A stretch of DNA of 64,000 bases from positions 2,480,001 through 2,544,000 of the forward strand of contig NZ_CP038228.1 in assembly GCF_006838285.1 (NCBI RefSeq), read 5' to 3'. The stretch comes from Xanthomonas translucens pv. cerealis (GTDB taxonomy: Bacteria; Pseudomonadota; Gammaproteobacteria; Xanthomonadales; Xanthomonadaceae). A program made the position numbers and the translations under genes. Shown piece after piece: positions 47,205 through 54,968 of the stretch; position 1 is the stretch's first letter; every line of letters begins with the position of its first letter. The notes under the pieces are model-generated. The model was not told the origin of the DNA, ran no database searches, and was given only the letters and a program-made list of their open reading frames with translations.

Positions 47205-47762
47205 ATGACCGAGACGCCCGATCACGACGAAGCAGGACACTTGCTGGTCGCCACTGCGGCCGGCGACAGCGCCGCATTCGAACGCCTGTACCGCAGCACC
47301 GCGCCGCGACTGTTCGGCGTGTGTCTGCGCATCGTGCCGCAGCGCGGCGAAGCCGAGGACGTGCTGCAGGAGGTATTCACCTCCGTCTGGCGCAAGGCCG
47401 CGCAGTTCGATCCGCAGCGCGCGCGCGGCCTGACCTGGCTGACCATGATCGCCCGCAACAAGGCCATCGATCATCTGCGCGCGCGTGCATCGGCGCGGCA
47501 ATCGGTGGCGCTGGACGACGCCGGCGAACTGCACGAAGAGGGCCGCGATCCGATGGCCGAGACCGAATGGCGCCTCGCCGGGCGGCGCCTGGACGTGTGC
47601 ATGGGCGAGCTGGAGCCGCCGCGCGGCGAGCTGATCCGCACCGCGTTCTTCGAAGGCATCACCTACGAGGAACTGGCCCACCGCAGCGGAACGCCGCTGG
47701 GCACGGTCAAGAGCTGGATCCGCCGCGGCCTGGCCAAGCTGAAGGCGTGCCTGGAACGATGA
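47205..47762 (+). CDS. ECF RNA polymerase sigma factor (SigK-like, RskA-paired)
   Basis: The 185-residue ECF sigma factor has region 2 (AFERLYRSTAPRLFGVCLRIV through RGLTWLTMIARNKAIDHLR) and region 4 (LIRTAFFEGITYEELAHRSGTPLGTVKSWIRRGLAKLK). It overlaps its neighbour by ATGA, so sigma and anti-sigma are translationally coupled. Sigma factors paired with RskA-like anti-sigmas commonly control their own operon and envelope or redox-stress genes. The adjacent lipid-modification operon is the obvious candidate target. Confidence 0.95.
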   Translation: MTETPDHDEAGHLLVATAAGDSAAFERLYRSTAPRLFGVCLRIVPQRGEAEDVLQEVFTSVWRKAAQFDPQRARGLTWLTMIARNKAIDHLRARASARQSVALDDAGELHEEGRDPMAETEWRLAGRRLDVCMGELEPPRGELIRTAFFEGITYEELAHRSGTPLGTVKSWIRRGLAKLKACLER

Positions 47763-48541
47763 ACGCATCCGTGCCCGATCTGCAGGAAACCCCGCCGCCG
47801 CGCGACGTGCTGGCAGGCGAATACGTGCTTGGCGTGCTCGATGCAAGCGAACGCCGCGCCGCCGAACAGCGCATCGACGCCGACGCCGAGTTCGCCGCAG
47901 CGGTGACGCAATGGCAGCAGCACCTGATGCCGTTGGCCGACGAGATCGCGCCGGTCGCGGTGCCGGAACGTGTGTGGGTGCGTATCCGCGCATCGCTCGG
48001 TCTGGATGCGCCGGCGCCGCGTGCGCCGACGGCCTCGCCTGGCTTCTGGGAAAGCGTGCGTACCTGGCGCTGGCTGAGCGCCGGCGGCTTCGCCACCGCG
48101 GCGGCCTGCATGCTCACGCTGATGGTCGCGCGTCAGCCGCTACCGCCGCAAACGCCCACGCCGCCAGTTCCGACAGCGCCAGCCGACAGCGGCATCGCGA
48201 TGACCTCGACGCTGATGCAGGATGACGGCAAGCCCGGCTACGTGGTGCTGATGGACGCCGACAAGCAGCGCATCACCCTGACCCCGCTGGCCGGCAGCCG
48301 CGACGCCGCGCGCGTGCCGGAGCTGTGGCTGATCCCGGCCGACGGCAAGGCGCGCTCGATGGGCGTGTTCGACGACGCGAAGGCGCGCGCGGCGCGCATT
48401 CCCGACGCGCTGATGCCGTTGCTCAGCGACGGCGCCTTGCTGGCGGTGACGATGGAACCGCCCGGCGGCGCGCCCGGCGGCGTCGCCACCGGCCCGATCG
48501 TGGCCAAGGGCGGCATCAGCACGCTGCGCCTGGCGCCGTAG
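47759..48541 (+). CDS. Anti-sigma factor, RskA family
   Basis: The 260-residue membrane protein has an N-terminal cytoplasmic sigma-binding segment with LAGEYVLGVLDASERRAAEQR (about residues 18-38). One membrane helix spans about residues 104-124. A periplasmic RskA domain includes VLMDADKQRITLTPLAGSRDA, PELWLIPADGKARSMGVFD and the terminal KGGISTLRL. No zinc-binding HxxxCxxC anti-sigma motif is present, so control is more likely by proteolysis or periplasmic sensing than by direct thiol redox. It is coupled to the sigma gene by ATGA. Confidence 0.93.
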   Translation: MNASVPDLQETPPPRDVLAGEYVLGVLDASERRAAEQRIDADAEFAAAVTQWQQHLMPLADEIAPVAVPERVWVRIRASLGLDAPAPRAPTASPGFWESVRTWRWLSAGGFATAAACMLTLMVARQPLPPQTPTPPVPTAPADSGIAMTSTLMQDDGKPGYVVLMDADKQRITLTPLAGSRDAARVPELWLIPADGKARSMGVFDDAKARAARIPDALMPLLSDGALLAVTMEPPGGAPGGVATGPIVAKGGISTLRLAP

Positions 48542-48568
48542 GCAACATCCCACAACGCGCACTGCATG

Positions 48569-48700
48569 CCTTCTCCCTCCGGGGAAGGTGCCCCGCAGGG
48601 GCGGATGACGGTACGAGCGAAGCCTCGTAAATTCCGGTACGCCAAGCTTGCCGTGCCGACGTACCCTTACCCCACCCCCTCTCCCGGTGGGAGCGGGGCT
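48569..48700. repeat. Direct intergenic repeat, copy 1
   Basis: It begins CCTTCTCCCTCCGGGGAAGG, then AGGTGCCCCGCAGGGGCGGATGA, a GGTACG..CGAAGC segment, GGTACGCCAAGCTTG, and ends TACCCTTACCCCACCCCCTC. By eye it is roughly three-quarters identical to copy 2. Internal inverted pieces (CCCCGCAGGGG) suggest a small MITE-like or REP-like unit. Confidence 0.85.
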
Positions 48701-48761
48701 ATTGCGACCTCGGCACTTTCAGCACGATGTTGTAGACAATGCACCGCAGCCCAGACTGCAC

Positions 48762-48890
48762 CTCCCTTCTCCCACCGGAAGAAGGTGCCCCGCAGGGGCG
48801 GATGAGGGTACGGACGAAGCTTCGCAAATCCAGGTACGCCAAGCTGACCGCACCGACGCACCCTTACCCCAACCCCTCTCTCCCACAGGG
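48762..48890. repeat. Direct intergenic repeat, copy 2
   Basis: The second copy begins CCCTTCTCCCACCGGAAGAAGG and follows copy 1 block by block, ending CACCCTTACCCCAACCCCTC. A following GGGAGAGGG (48910-48918) pairs with CCTCTCTCCC, forming a possible terminal stem. Confidence 0.85.
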
Positions 48891-49205
48891 ACTTCCTTCG
48901 GTCGTAGATGGGAGAGGGACTCATGGTGACGCCAAACTTCTCGTGCTGTGCGTGGCAACCAACAACAACGCGGCCCCACACATTCACCCGGCCACCACTC
49001 GCGCGCAGGCAGCATCGCCGCAGCCGTCGCACATGCGCCGGGTAGCCGATCCTCCGACGCTTCCGACCTGCGTGGACGCTGCCTCCAGCGGCGACCGCGA
49101 TGCGCTCCACGGCGCTACATGCCGTGCCAGCGACGCCGCGGCGCGAGTGCATCCGTCTTCCGGCTTTGTCCGTATCGGTATCCGAATCCCCTACGAGATG
49201 CGCTT

Positions 49206-50189
49206 GTGCCGAGCCCCGTTCCGGACCATCCCCGCGCCCCTGCCGCAGCACCCGCACCGCAGCGCGGCCGCGTGGCGCGCACGCTGCGGCGCTGGTTCGA
49301 CACAGGTGCGGAAATCGAACTGGACGGCGCCCGCGCCGACCGCATCGACTGGCTGCGCGCTGCGCCCTATTTCGGCCTGCACCTGGCCTGTCTGGGCGTG
49401 TTCTGGGTCGGCGCATCGTGGTTCGCGGTGGGCATGGCGGTGGCGATGTATGCGGTGCGCATGTTCGCCCTCACCGGTTTCTACCATCGCTACTTTGCCC
49501 ACCGCGCGTTCAAAACCTCGCGCGTGGTGCAGTTCCTGTTCGCCGCGCTCGGCGCCACCAGCGTACAGCGCGGCCCACTGTGGTGGGCCGCACACCATCG
49601 CAATCACCATCGTCACACCGATACCCCGGCCGATCCGCATTCGCCGCGCCAGCATGGTTTCTGGTGGAGCCATAGCGGCTGGTTCCTGACCCCGCGCGGC
49701 TTCCGCACCGACTGGGAAGCGATCCCGGATCTGCGCCGCTTCCCGGAACTGCGCTTCCTCGACCGCTTCGATCTGCTGCTGCCGGTGCTGCTGGCGGTAG
49801 CGTTGTTCCTGCTCGGCGGCTGGCTGCAACGCCAGCATCCGCAGTTCGGCACCGACGGGCCGCAATTGTTGGTGTGGGGCTTCTTCGTCTCCACCGTGGC
49901 GCTGTTCCATGCCACCTTCACCATCAATTCGCTGGCGCACCGTTTCGGCAGCCGCCGTTTCGACACCCGCGACGACAGCCGCAACAACCCCTGGCTGGCG
50001 CTGCTGACCTTCGGCGAGGGCTGGCACAACAACCACCACTTCTTCCCGGGTGCGGCGCGCCAAGGCTTCCGCTGGTGGGAAATCGACCTGACCTGGTATG
50101 GCCTGAAGGCGCTGTCGTGGACCGGCCTGATCCGCCAACTGCGGCCGCTGCCGGCGGAGCTGGTGCGGGCGCAGGCGCGCGCACGATGA
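49206..50189 (+). CDS. Acyl-CoA/fatty acid desaturase (delta-9 type)
   Basis: The product is a 327-residue membrane di-iron desaturase. The three histidine boxes are present: HRYFAHRAF (about residue 96), HHRNHHRHTD (about 136) and EGWHNNHHFFP (about 276), with four hydrophobic segments between. The start is taken at GTG 49206 (MPSPVPDHPRAP), where family similarity begins. No ATG fits; an in-frame TTG or a longer start is possible. It probably introduces the double bond used by the downstream Cfa-like enzymes. It overlaps the next gene by ATGA. Confidence 0.93.
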   Translation: MPSPVPDHPRAPAAAPAPQRGRVARTLRRWFDTGAEIELDGARADRIDWLRAAPYFGLHLACLGVFWVGASWFAVGMAVAMYAVRMFALTGFYHRYFAHRAFKTSRVVQFLFAALGATSVQRGPLWWAAHHRNHHRHTDTPADPHSPRQHGFWWSHSGWFLTPRGFRTDWEAIPDLRRFPELRFLDRFDLLLPVLLAVALFLLGGWLQRQHPQFGTDGPQLLVWGFFVSTVALFHATFTINSLAHRFGSRRFDTRDDSRNNPWLALLTFGEGWHNNHHFFPGAARQGFRWWEIDLTWYGLKALSWTGLIRQLRPLPAELVRAQARAR

Positions 50190-51436
50190 GCCGCATTGCG
50201 GTAGTGGGCTCGGGCATCGCCGGGCTGGGGTCGGCATGGCTGCTGTCGCAACAGCATGAGGTCACCCTGTACGAGGCCGCCAATTATCTAGGCGGACACA
50301 CCCATACCCATGCGATCGAACTGGACGGCGCGCAGTACGCGGTGGACAGCGGCTTCATTGTGTTCAACCCGCAACACTACCCGCTGCTGAGCAAACTGTT
50401 CGCGCAACTCGGCGTGGCCGCGCAGCCGACCACGATGAGTTTTTCGGTGCACGAGGCGCGCAGCGGGCTGGAATACAACGCCGGCAGCCTCGGCGGGCTG
50501 TTCTGCCAGCCCGGCAATCTGGCCAGCCCGCGCTTCTGGCGCATGCTGTGCGATCTGCGCCGCTTCTACCGGCAGGCGCCGCAGGTGCTGGCCGATGAGG
50601 CGCAGGCGCAACTGACGCTGGGCGAATTCCTGCAGCGGCACCGCTATTCGCAGGTATTCCGCGACGCCCATATGGTGCCGATGGCGTCGGCGCTGTGGTC
50701 CTCGCCGTCGCAGCAGATCATGCAATTTCCGATGCGCCAGCTGATCGGCTTCATGGCCAATCACCACATGCTGCAGGTCAGCGGTCGGCCGCAGTGGCAG
50801 GTGGTCGCGGGCGGCTCCAACCGCTATGTGCACGCGCTGCGCAACCGCTGGCAAGTACACGAGCGCATCGGCACGCCAGTACGTTCGGTGCAGCGGCTGT
50901 CGCAGGGCGTATCGCTGCTGACCGATGCCGACGCCCAGCACTACGACCAGGTGGTGCTGGCGTGCCACGCCGACGACGCCTTGCGCCTGCTCAACGACGC
51001 CAGCCCCGCCGAGCGCGAGATCCTCGGCGCGATCGCCTACCAGGACAACGACACCGTACTGCACACCGATGCGCGCGTGCTGCCGCGCAATCGCCGCGCC
51101 TGGGCCGCCTGGAACGCGCACGTGCCGGCCGATCCGGATGCGCCGTGCACGGTCAGCTACTGGATGAACGCGCTGCAATCGATCGCCTCGCCGAAGCCGT
51201 TCATCGTCAGCCTCAACCGCGGCGACGCCATCGATCCGGCCAAGGTGCTGCGGCGCATGCGCTACCGGCATCCGCTGCAGACCCATGCCTCGCTGGCGGC
51301 GCAGGCGCGCAAGGGCGAGATCCAGGGCCAGCGCGGCACCTGGTTCGCCGGCGCCGGCTGGGGCTTCGGCTTCCACGAAGACGGCCTGCGCAGCGCGGTC
51401 GACGTCGCCGCCGGGCTCGGGGTACCCTGGCCATGA
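50186..51436 (+). CDS. FAD-dependent amine-oxidase-like oxidoreductase
   Basis: The 416-residue flavoprotein has the dinucleotide-binding motif VVGSGIAGLGSAW (GxGxxG at residues 8-13), the YEAANYLGGHTHT segment and the terminal GTWFAGAGWGFGFHEDGLRSA FAD motif. This subfamily is consistently found beside DUF1365 and Cfa-like genes. In Rhodobacter a related flavoprotein acts in modified (furan) fatty acid synthesis, which I recall as family-level knowledge. The substrate here is inferred to be a membrane lipid acyl chain. Both ends overlap neighbours by ATGA. Confidence 0.92.
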   Translation: MSRIAVVGSGIAGLGSAWLLSQQHEVTLYEAANYLGGHTHTHAIELDGAQYAVDSGFIVFNPQHYPLLSKLFAQLGVAAQPTTMSFSVHEARSGLEYNAGSLGGLFCQPGNLASPRFWRMLCDLRRFYRQAPQVLADEAQAQLTLGEFLQRHRYSQVFRDAHMVPMASALWSSPSQQIMQFPMRQLIGFMANHHMLQVSGRPQWQVVAGGSNRYVHALRNRWQVHERIGTPVRSVQRLSQGVSLLTDADAQHYDQVVLACHADDALRLLNDASPAEREILGAIAYQDNDTVLHTDARVLPRNRRAWAAWNAHVPADPDAPCTVSYWMNALQSIASPKPFIVSLNRGDAIDPAKVLRRMRYRHPLQTHASLAAQARKGEIQGQRGTWFAGAGWGFGFHEDGLRSAVDVAAGLGVPWP

Positions 51437-52296
51437 ATCTGCTGCGCAACGCTACCGTGTCCGCCCCGCCGGCTGGCGCCGTCTCGACAACGCCGGCGGC
51501 GGCGGGCACGACCACGCCGGGACTGCACAGCGCGCTGTACAGCGGCTGGATCCGGCACCGCCGCTACGCGCCCAAGGCGCTGGCGTTCCGCTATCCGATC
51601 TTCCTGATGTACCTGGATCTGGCCGAACTCGAGCAGGTGTTCGCGCGGCGCTGGTGGTGGTCGGTCGGCCGCCGCAACCTGGCCGAATTCCGCCGCAGCG
51701 ACTACCTGGGCGATCCGGCACAAGCGCTGGATGAAGCGGTGCGCGACCGCGTGCAGCAGCACTGCGGCGAACGCCCGCTCGGCGCGGTGCGCATGCTGAC
51801 CCACCTGCGCTACTTCGGACATTGCTTCAATCCGGTCACCTTCTACTATTGCCACGATGCGCAGCAGCGCCTGCACAGCATCGTCGCCGAGATCACCAAT
51901 ACGCCATGGCGGCAACGCCACGCCTACGTGCTGCCGGTGGCCGCCGCGCGCAGCCACGGCAGCGTGCACGCCTGGCGCTTCGACAAGCGCTTTCACGTCT
52001 CCCCGTTCATGGCGATGGCGCACGAATACGCATGGCGCTGCAGCGAACCGGGCACGCAGCTGCGCGTGCACATGGACGTGCTCGACCTGCAACCGGCGGC
52101 CAGGCGCTTCGACGCCACCCTGGTGCTGCAGCGGTGCGAGATCTGCGGCGCCAGCCTGGCGCGCGCGCTGCTGCGCTATCCAGCGATGACCCTGCAGGTC
52201 GTGGCCAAGATCCACTGGCAGGCGCTGCGCCTGTGGCTGCGCGGCAATCCGGTACACGACCACCCCGATCACTCCCTTCCGCGAGAACGCCGATGA
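51433..52296 (+). CDS. DUF1365 family protein
   Basis: The 287-residue product has the DUF1365 motifs LYSGWIRHRRYAPKALAFRYP (near residue 36), LTHLRYFGHCFNPVTFYYCHD (near 122) and EITNTPWRQRHAY, plus HVSPFMAMAHEYAW. DUF1365 is almost always encoded between the FAD oxidoreductase and a Cfa-like methyltransferase. Its biochemical role is not established; plausibly it binds the acyl intermediate. It overlaps the preceding gene (ATGA) and the following one (52293-52296). Confidence 0.93.
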   Translation: MNLLRNATVSAPPAGAVSTTPAAAGTTTPGLHSALYSGWIRHRRYAPKALAFRYPIFLMYLDLAELEQVFARRWWWSVGRRNLAEFRRSDYLGDPAQALDEAVRDRVQQHCGERPLGAVRMLTHLRYFGHCFNPVTFYYCHDAQQRLHSIVAEITNTPWRQRHAYVLPVAAARSHGSVHAWRFDKRFHVSPFMAMAHEYAWRCSEPGTQLRVHMDVLDLQPAARRFDATLVLQRCEICGASLARALLRYPAMTLQVVAKIHWQALRLWLRGNPVHDHPDHSLPRERR

Positions 52297-53618
52297 ACGC
52301 TCCGCACGCGCCCTCCTCCGCTTCCGTCGCGCTGGCCCCGGCCGCGCCGCCGCTGCGCGGCGTCGACCGCCTGCTGCGGCGGCGCCTGTTCGCCACGCTC
52401 GACGGCTTGCGCGACGGCCAGTTGCGCATCGAGGAAGCCGGCGCGATCACCACCCTGGGCAGCCCAAGCAATGCCACCCAGGCGGACAGCGCACTGCACG
52501 CGCACCTGCGCATCCACGATCCGCGCTTCTATCGCCAGGCCGCGTTGAACGGCAGCGTCGGTGTCGGCGAGGCTTACATGGACGGCCTGTGGGAATGCGA
52601 CGACCTGGTCGCACTGGTGCGCCTGCTGGTGCGCAACCGCGAGCGCCTGGACGCGATGGAGACCGGCCTGGCCCGCCTCGGCGGCATGGCGATGCGCGGC
52701 CTGCACGCGCTGGCGCGCAACACCCGCGCCGGCAGCCGCCGCAACATCGCCGCGCACTACGACCTGGGCAATCCGCTGTTCGAGCTGTTCCTGGACCGCA
52801 ACCTGATGTATTCCTCGGCGATCTTCCGCGACGAAGACGCCGCGCTCGGCGAGGCCGCGCTGGAACGCGCCGCCGAGCGCAAGCTGCAGCGCATCTGCGC
52901 CAAGCTCGACCTGCAGCCGCAGCACCATGTGGTCGAGATCGGCAGCGGCTGGGGCGGTTTCGCGCTGCATGCGGCCAAGCATCATGGTTGCCGCATCACC
53001 ACCGTGACCATCTCGCGCGAGCAATACGACCTGGCGCGCCAGCGCGTGGATGCGGCCGGCCTGTCCGAGCGCGTCGAGGTGCTGTTGCGCGACTACCGCG
53101 ACCTCGACGGCCGCTACGATCGGCTGGTCTCGATCGAGATGATCGAAGCGATCGGCCACCAATACCTGGACACTTATTTCGGCAAGATCGGCAGCTTGCT
53201 CAAGGACGACGGCCAGGCCCTGATCCAGGCCATCACCATCGAGGACCACCGCTACGCGCAGGCGCTGACATCGGTGGACTTCATCAAGCGCCACATCTTC
53301 CCCGGCAGCTTCATTCCCTCGGTCGCGGCGATGACCGGCGCGATCGCGCGCGCCAGCGATCTGCGCCTGTTCAACCTGGAAGACATCGGTCCCAGCTACG
53401 CGCTGACCCTGCGCGCCTGGCGCCAGCGCTTCATGGCCAAATTGCCGCAGGTGCGCGCGCTTGGCTACGACGAGCGCTTCATCCGCATGTGGGAGTTCTA
53501 CCTGGCCTATTGCGAGGGCGGCTTCCTGGAGCGCTCGATCGGCGACGTGCACCTGTGGCTGAGCAAGCCGGGCGCGCGCCCGGCGCAGTTCGCGCCGGCG
53601 CTGGCGGGCGACGCATGA
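52293..53618 (+). CDS. cfa: Cyclopropane-fatty-acid synthase family methyltransferase (first copy)
   Basis: The 441-residue SAM-dependent methyltransferase of the CFAS family has an N-terminal region with VGEAYMDGLWECDDLVALVRLL (about 90-110), NIAAHYDLGNPLFELFLD, SAM motif I VVEIGSGWGGFALHAA (about 212-227) and VSIEMIEAIGHQYLDTYF. The motif that in E. coli Cfa contains the active-site Cys (YSC) reads NLMYSSAIF here, so the Cys is replaced by Ser. The enzyme methylates membrane unsaturated acyl chains. Whether it makes a cyclopropane ring or a branched methyl group is uncertain. It overlaps both neighbours. Confidence 0.93.
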   Translation: MNAPHAPSSASVALAPAAPPLRGVDRLLRRRLFATLDGLRDGQLRIEEAGAITTLGSPSNATQADSALHAHLRIHDPRFYRQAALNGSVGVGEAYMDGLWECDDLVALVRLLVRNRERLDAMETGLARLGGMAMRGLHALARNTRAGSRRNIAAHYDLGNPLFELFLDRNLMYSSAIFRDEDAALGEAALERAAERKLQRICAKLDLQPQHHVVEIGSGWGGFALHAAKHHGCRITTVTISREQYDLARQRVDAAGLSERVEVLLRDYRDLDGRYDRLVSIEMIEAIGHQYLDTYFGKIGSLLKDDGQALIQAITIEDHRYAQALTSVDFIKRHIFPGSFIPSVAAMTGAIARASDLRLFNLEDIGPSYALTLRAWRQRFMAKLPQVRALGYDERFIRMWEFYLAYCEGGFLERSIGDVHLWLSKPGARPAQFAPALAGDA

Positions 53619-54166
53619 GCAACCTGGCCAACTACGTCGCGTTGCAGCTGCTGTGGCTGGCGGCAGTGATGGGCGCCGGGCATGGGCTGGCCTGGGCCGG
53701 CCCGGCGGCGCTGGCGCTGTTCGCGCTGTACCAATTGCAGCCGCGCCGCCGCGCGCGCGGCGATGCGGTGCTGATGGCGCTGGCGCTGCTGCTCGGTGCC
53801 GGCGTCGATACCGCGCTGGCCGCCGGCGGCTGGGTACGCTACGCCGCAGCGCTGCCGCCCGCGCCGTGGGCGCCGCTGTGGATCCTGGCGCTGTGGGCCG
53901 GCTTCGCGCTGACCTTCAACCATTCGCTGGCCTGGGTCATGCAACACCCGTGGCGCGCGGCGCTGTTCGGCGCGGTGTTCGGCCCGCTCGGCTATGTGCT
54001 GGCCGCGCGTGGTTGGCAGGCAGTGGCGCTGAGCGCGCCGCTGCTGCACGCGGTGCTCGCGCTGACGCTGGCCTGGGCCGCGGCGCTGGCCGTGCTGAGC
54101 CTGGCGACGCGGCGCCTGGCCGCGACGGTGCAGCCCACGCCACGCATCGGCGGCGTCGCGCCATGA
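53615..54166 (+). CDS. DUF2878 membrane protein
   Basis: The 183-residue, strongly hydrophobic product has about six membrane segments. It fits DUF2878 in length and in the FNHSLAWVMQHPWRAALFGAVFGPLGY motif (about residues 101-128). Function is unknown. It regularly accompanies Cfa-like and DUF1295 genes and may help position or transport the lipid intermediate. It overlaps the cfa and DUF1295 genes by ATGA. Confidence 0.87.
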   Translation: MSNLANYVALQLLWLAAVMGAGHGLAWAGPAALALFALYQLQPRRRARGDAVLMALALLLGAGVDTALAAGGWVRYAAALPPAPWAPLWILALWAGFALTFNHSLAWVMQHPWRAALFGAVFGPLGYVLAARGWQAVALSAPLLHAVLALTLAWAAALAVLSLATRRLAATVQPTPRIGGVAP

Positions 54167-54945
54167 ACGCCTGGCCGCTGCTGCACGTGGGTGCGTTCAC
54201 CGCGCTGGTCATGCTCGCCGGCTGGGCCTGGCAGCGGCGCAGCCGCAACGCCGGCGTGGTCGATGTGCTGTGGGCGGCGTGCATGGCGCTGGCCGCGCTG
54301 TACTGCGCCTGGCGCGCCGACGGCGCCGCGCTGCCGCGCGTGCTGACCGCGGCGATGGGCGGGCTGTGGGGCGCGCGCCTGGCCTGGCACCTGGGCGTGC
54401 GCGTGTTCGGCGATGCGCATGAGGACGGCCGCTACCGCGCGCTGCGCGAACACTGGCACGGCGACCAGCGCCGCTTCCTGCTGTTCTTCCTCGGCCAGGC
54501 GCTGGTGGTGGTGCTGTTCGCGCTGCCGCTGTCGATGGCCGCGCACAATCCGCTGCCGCAGTGGAGCATGTGGACCACGCTGGCGCTGGTGACCTGGCTG
54601 CTGGCGGTGGGCGGGGAAAGCCTGGCCGATCGCCAGTTGGCCGCGTTTCGTGCCGCCCCAGGCAACAAGGGCAAGACCTGCCGCCGCGGCCTGTGGCGCT
54701 ACTCGCGGCATCCGAACTATTTCTTCGAATTCGTGCATTGGTTCGCCTACGTGTTCCTCGCCGTGGGCAGCGGCGCGCTCTGGGTCGGCATCGCCGCGCT
54801 GGGGCCGCTGCTGATGTTCGCGTTCCTGTACCGCGTCACCGGCATTCCCTACACCGAACAACAGGCGCTGCGCTCGCGCGGCCAGGACTACGCCGACTAC
54901 CAGCGCAGCACCAGCGCCTTCTTTCCGTTGCCGCCGCGGCAATGA
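54163..54945 (+). CDS. DUF1295 steroid-reductase/ICMT-like membrane protein
   Basis: The 260-residue membrane protein has helices through residues 1-140 and the C-terminal catalytic-type block GLWRYSRHPNYFFEFVHWF. It continues FLYRVTGIPYTEQQALRSRGQDYADYQRSTSAFFP. This is characteristic of the DUF1295/isoprenylcysteine methyltransferase and 5-alpha-reductase group, which binds SAM or NADPH. It is a likely reductase or methyltransferase step on membrane lipids. It ends 23 bp before the start of the second Cfa-like gene. Confidence 0.92.
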   Translation: MNAWPLLHVGAFTALVMLAGWAWQRRSRNAGVVDVLWAACMALAALYCAWRADGAALPRVLTAAMGGLWGARLAWHLGVRVFGDAHEDGRYRALREHWHGDQRRFLLFFLGQALVVVLFALPLSMAAHNPLPQWSMWTTLALVTWLLAVGGESLADRQLAAFRAAPGNKGKTCRRGLWRYSRHPNYFFEFVHWFAYVFLAVGSGALWVGIAALGPLLMFAFLYRVTGIPYTEQQALRSRGQDYADYQRSTSAFFPLPPRQ

Positions 54946-54968
54946 CCCCGCTTCCAGGAGATCCGCCG

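Larger units (their letters stand above)
48542..49205. other. Repeat-rich intergenic region between anti-sigma gene and lipid operon
   Basis: This 660-bp gap contains two direct copies of an approximately 125-bp repeat (48569-48700 and 48762-48890), described separately. The rest (48917-49205) should contain the promoter of the lipid operon. I could not identify a convincing ECF promoter by eye. No gene is supported. Confidence 0.7.

Noticed and set aside
48542..49205. Short genes in the gap before the desaturase
   Set aside because: Open frames here cover the direct repeats, have no ribosome site, and their translations follow repeat sequence.
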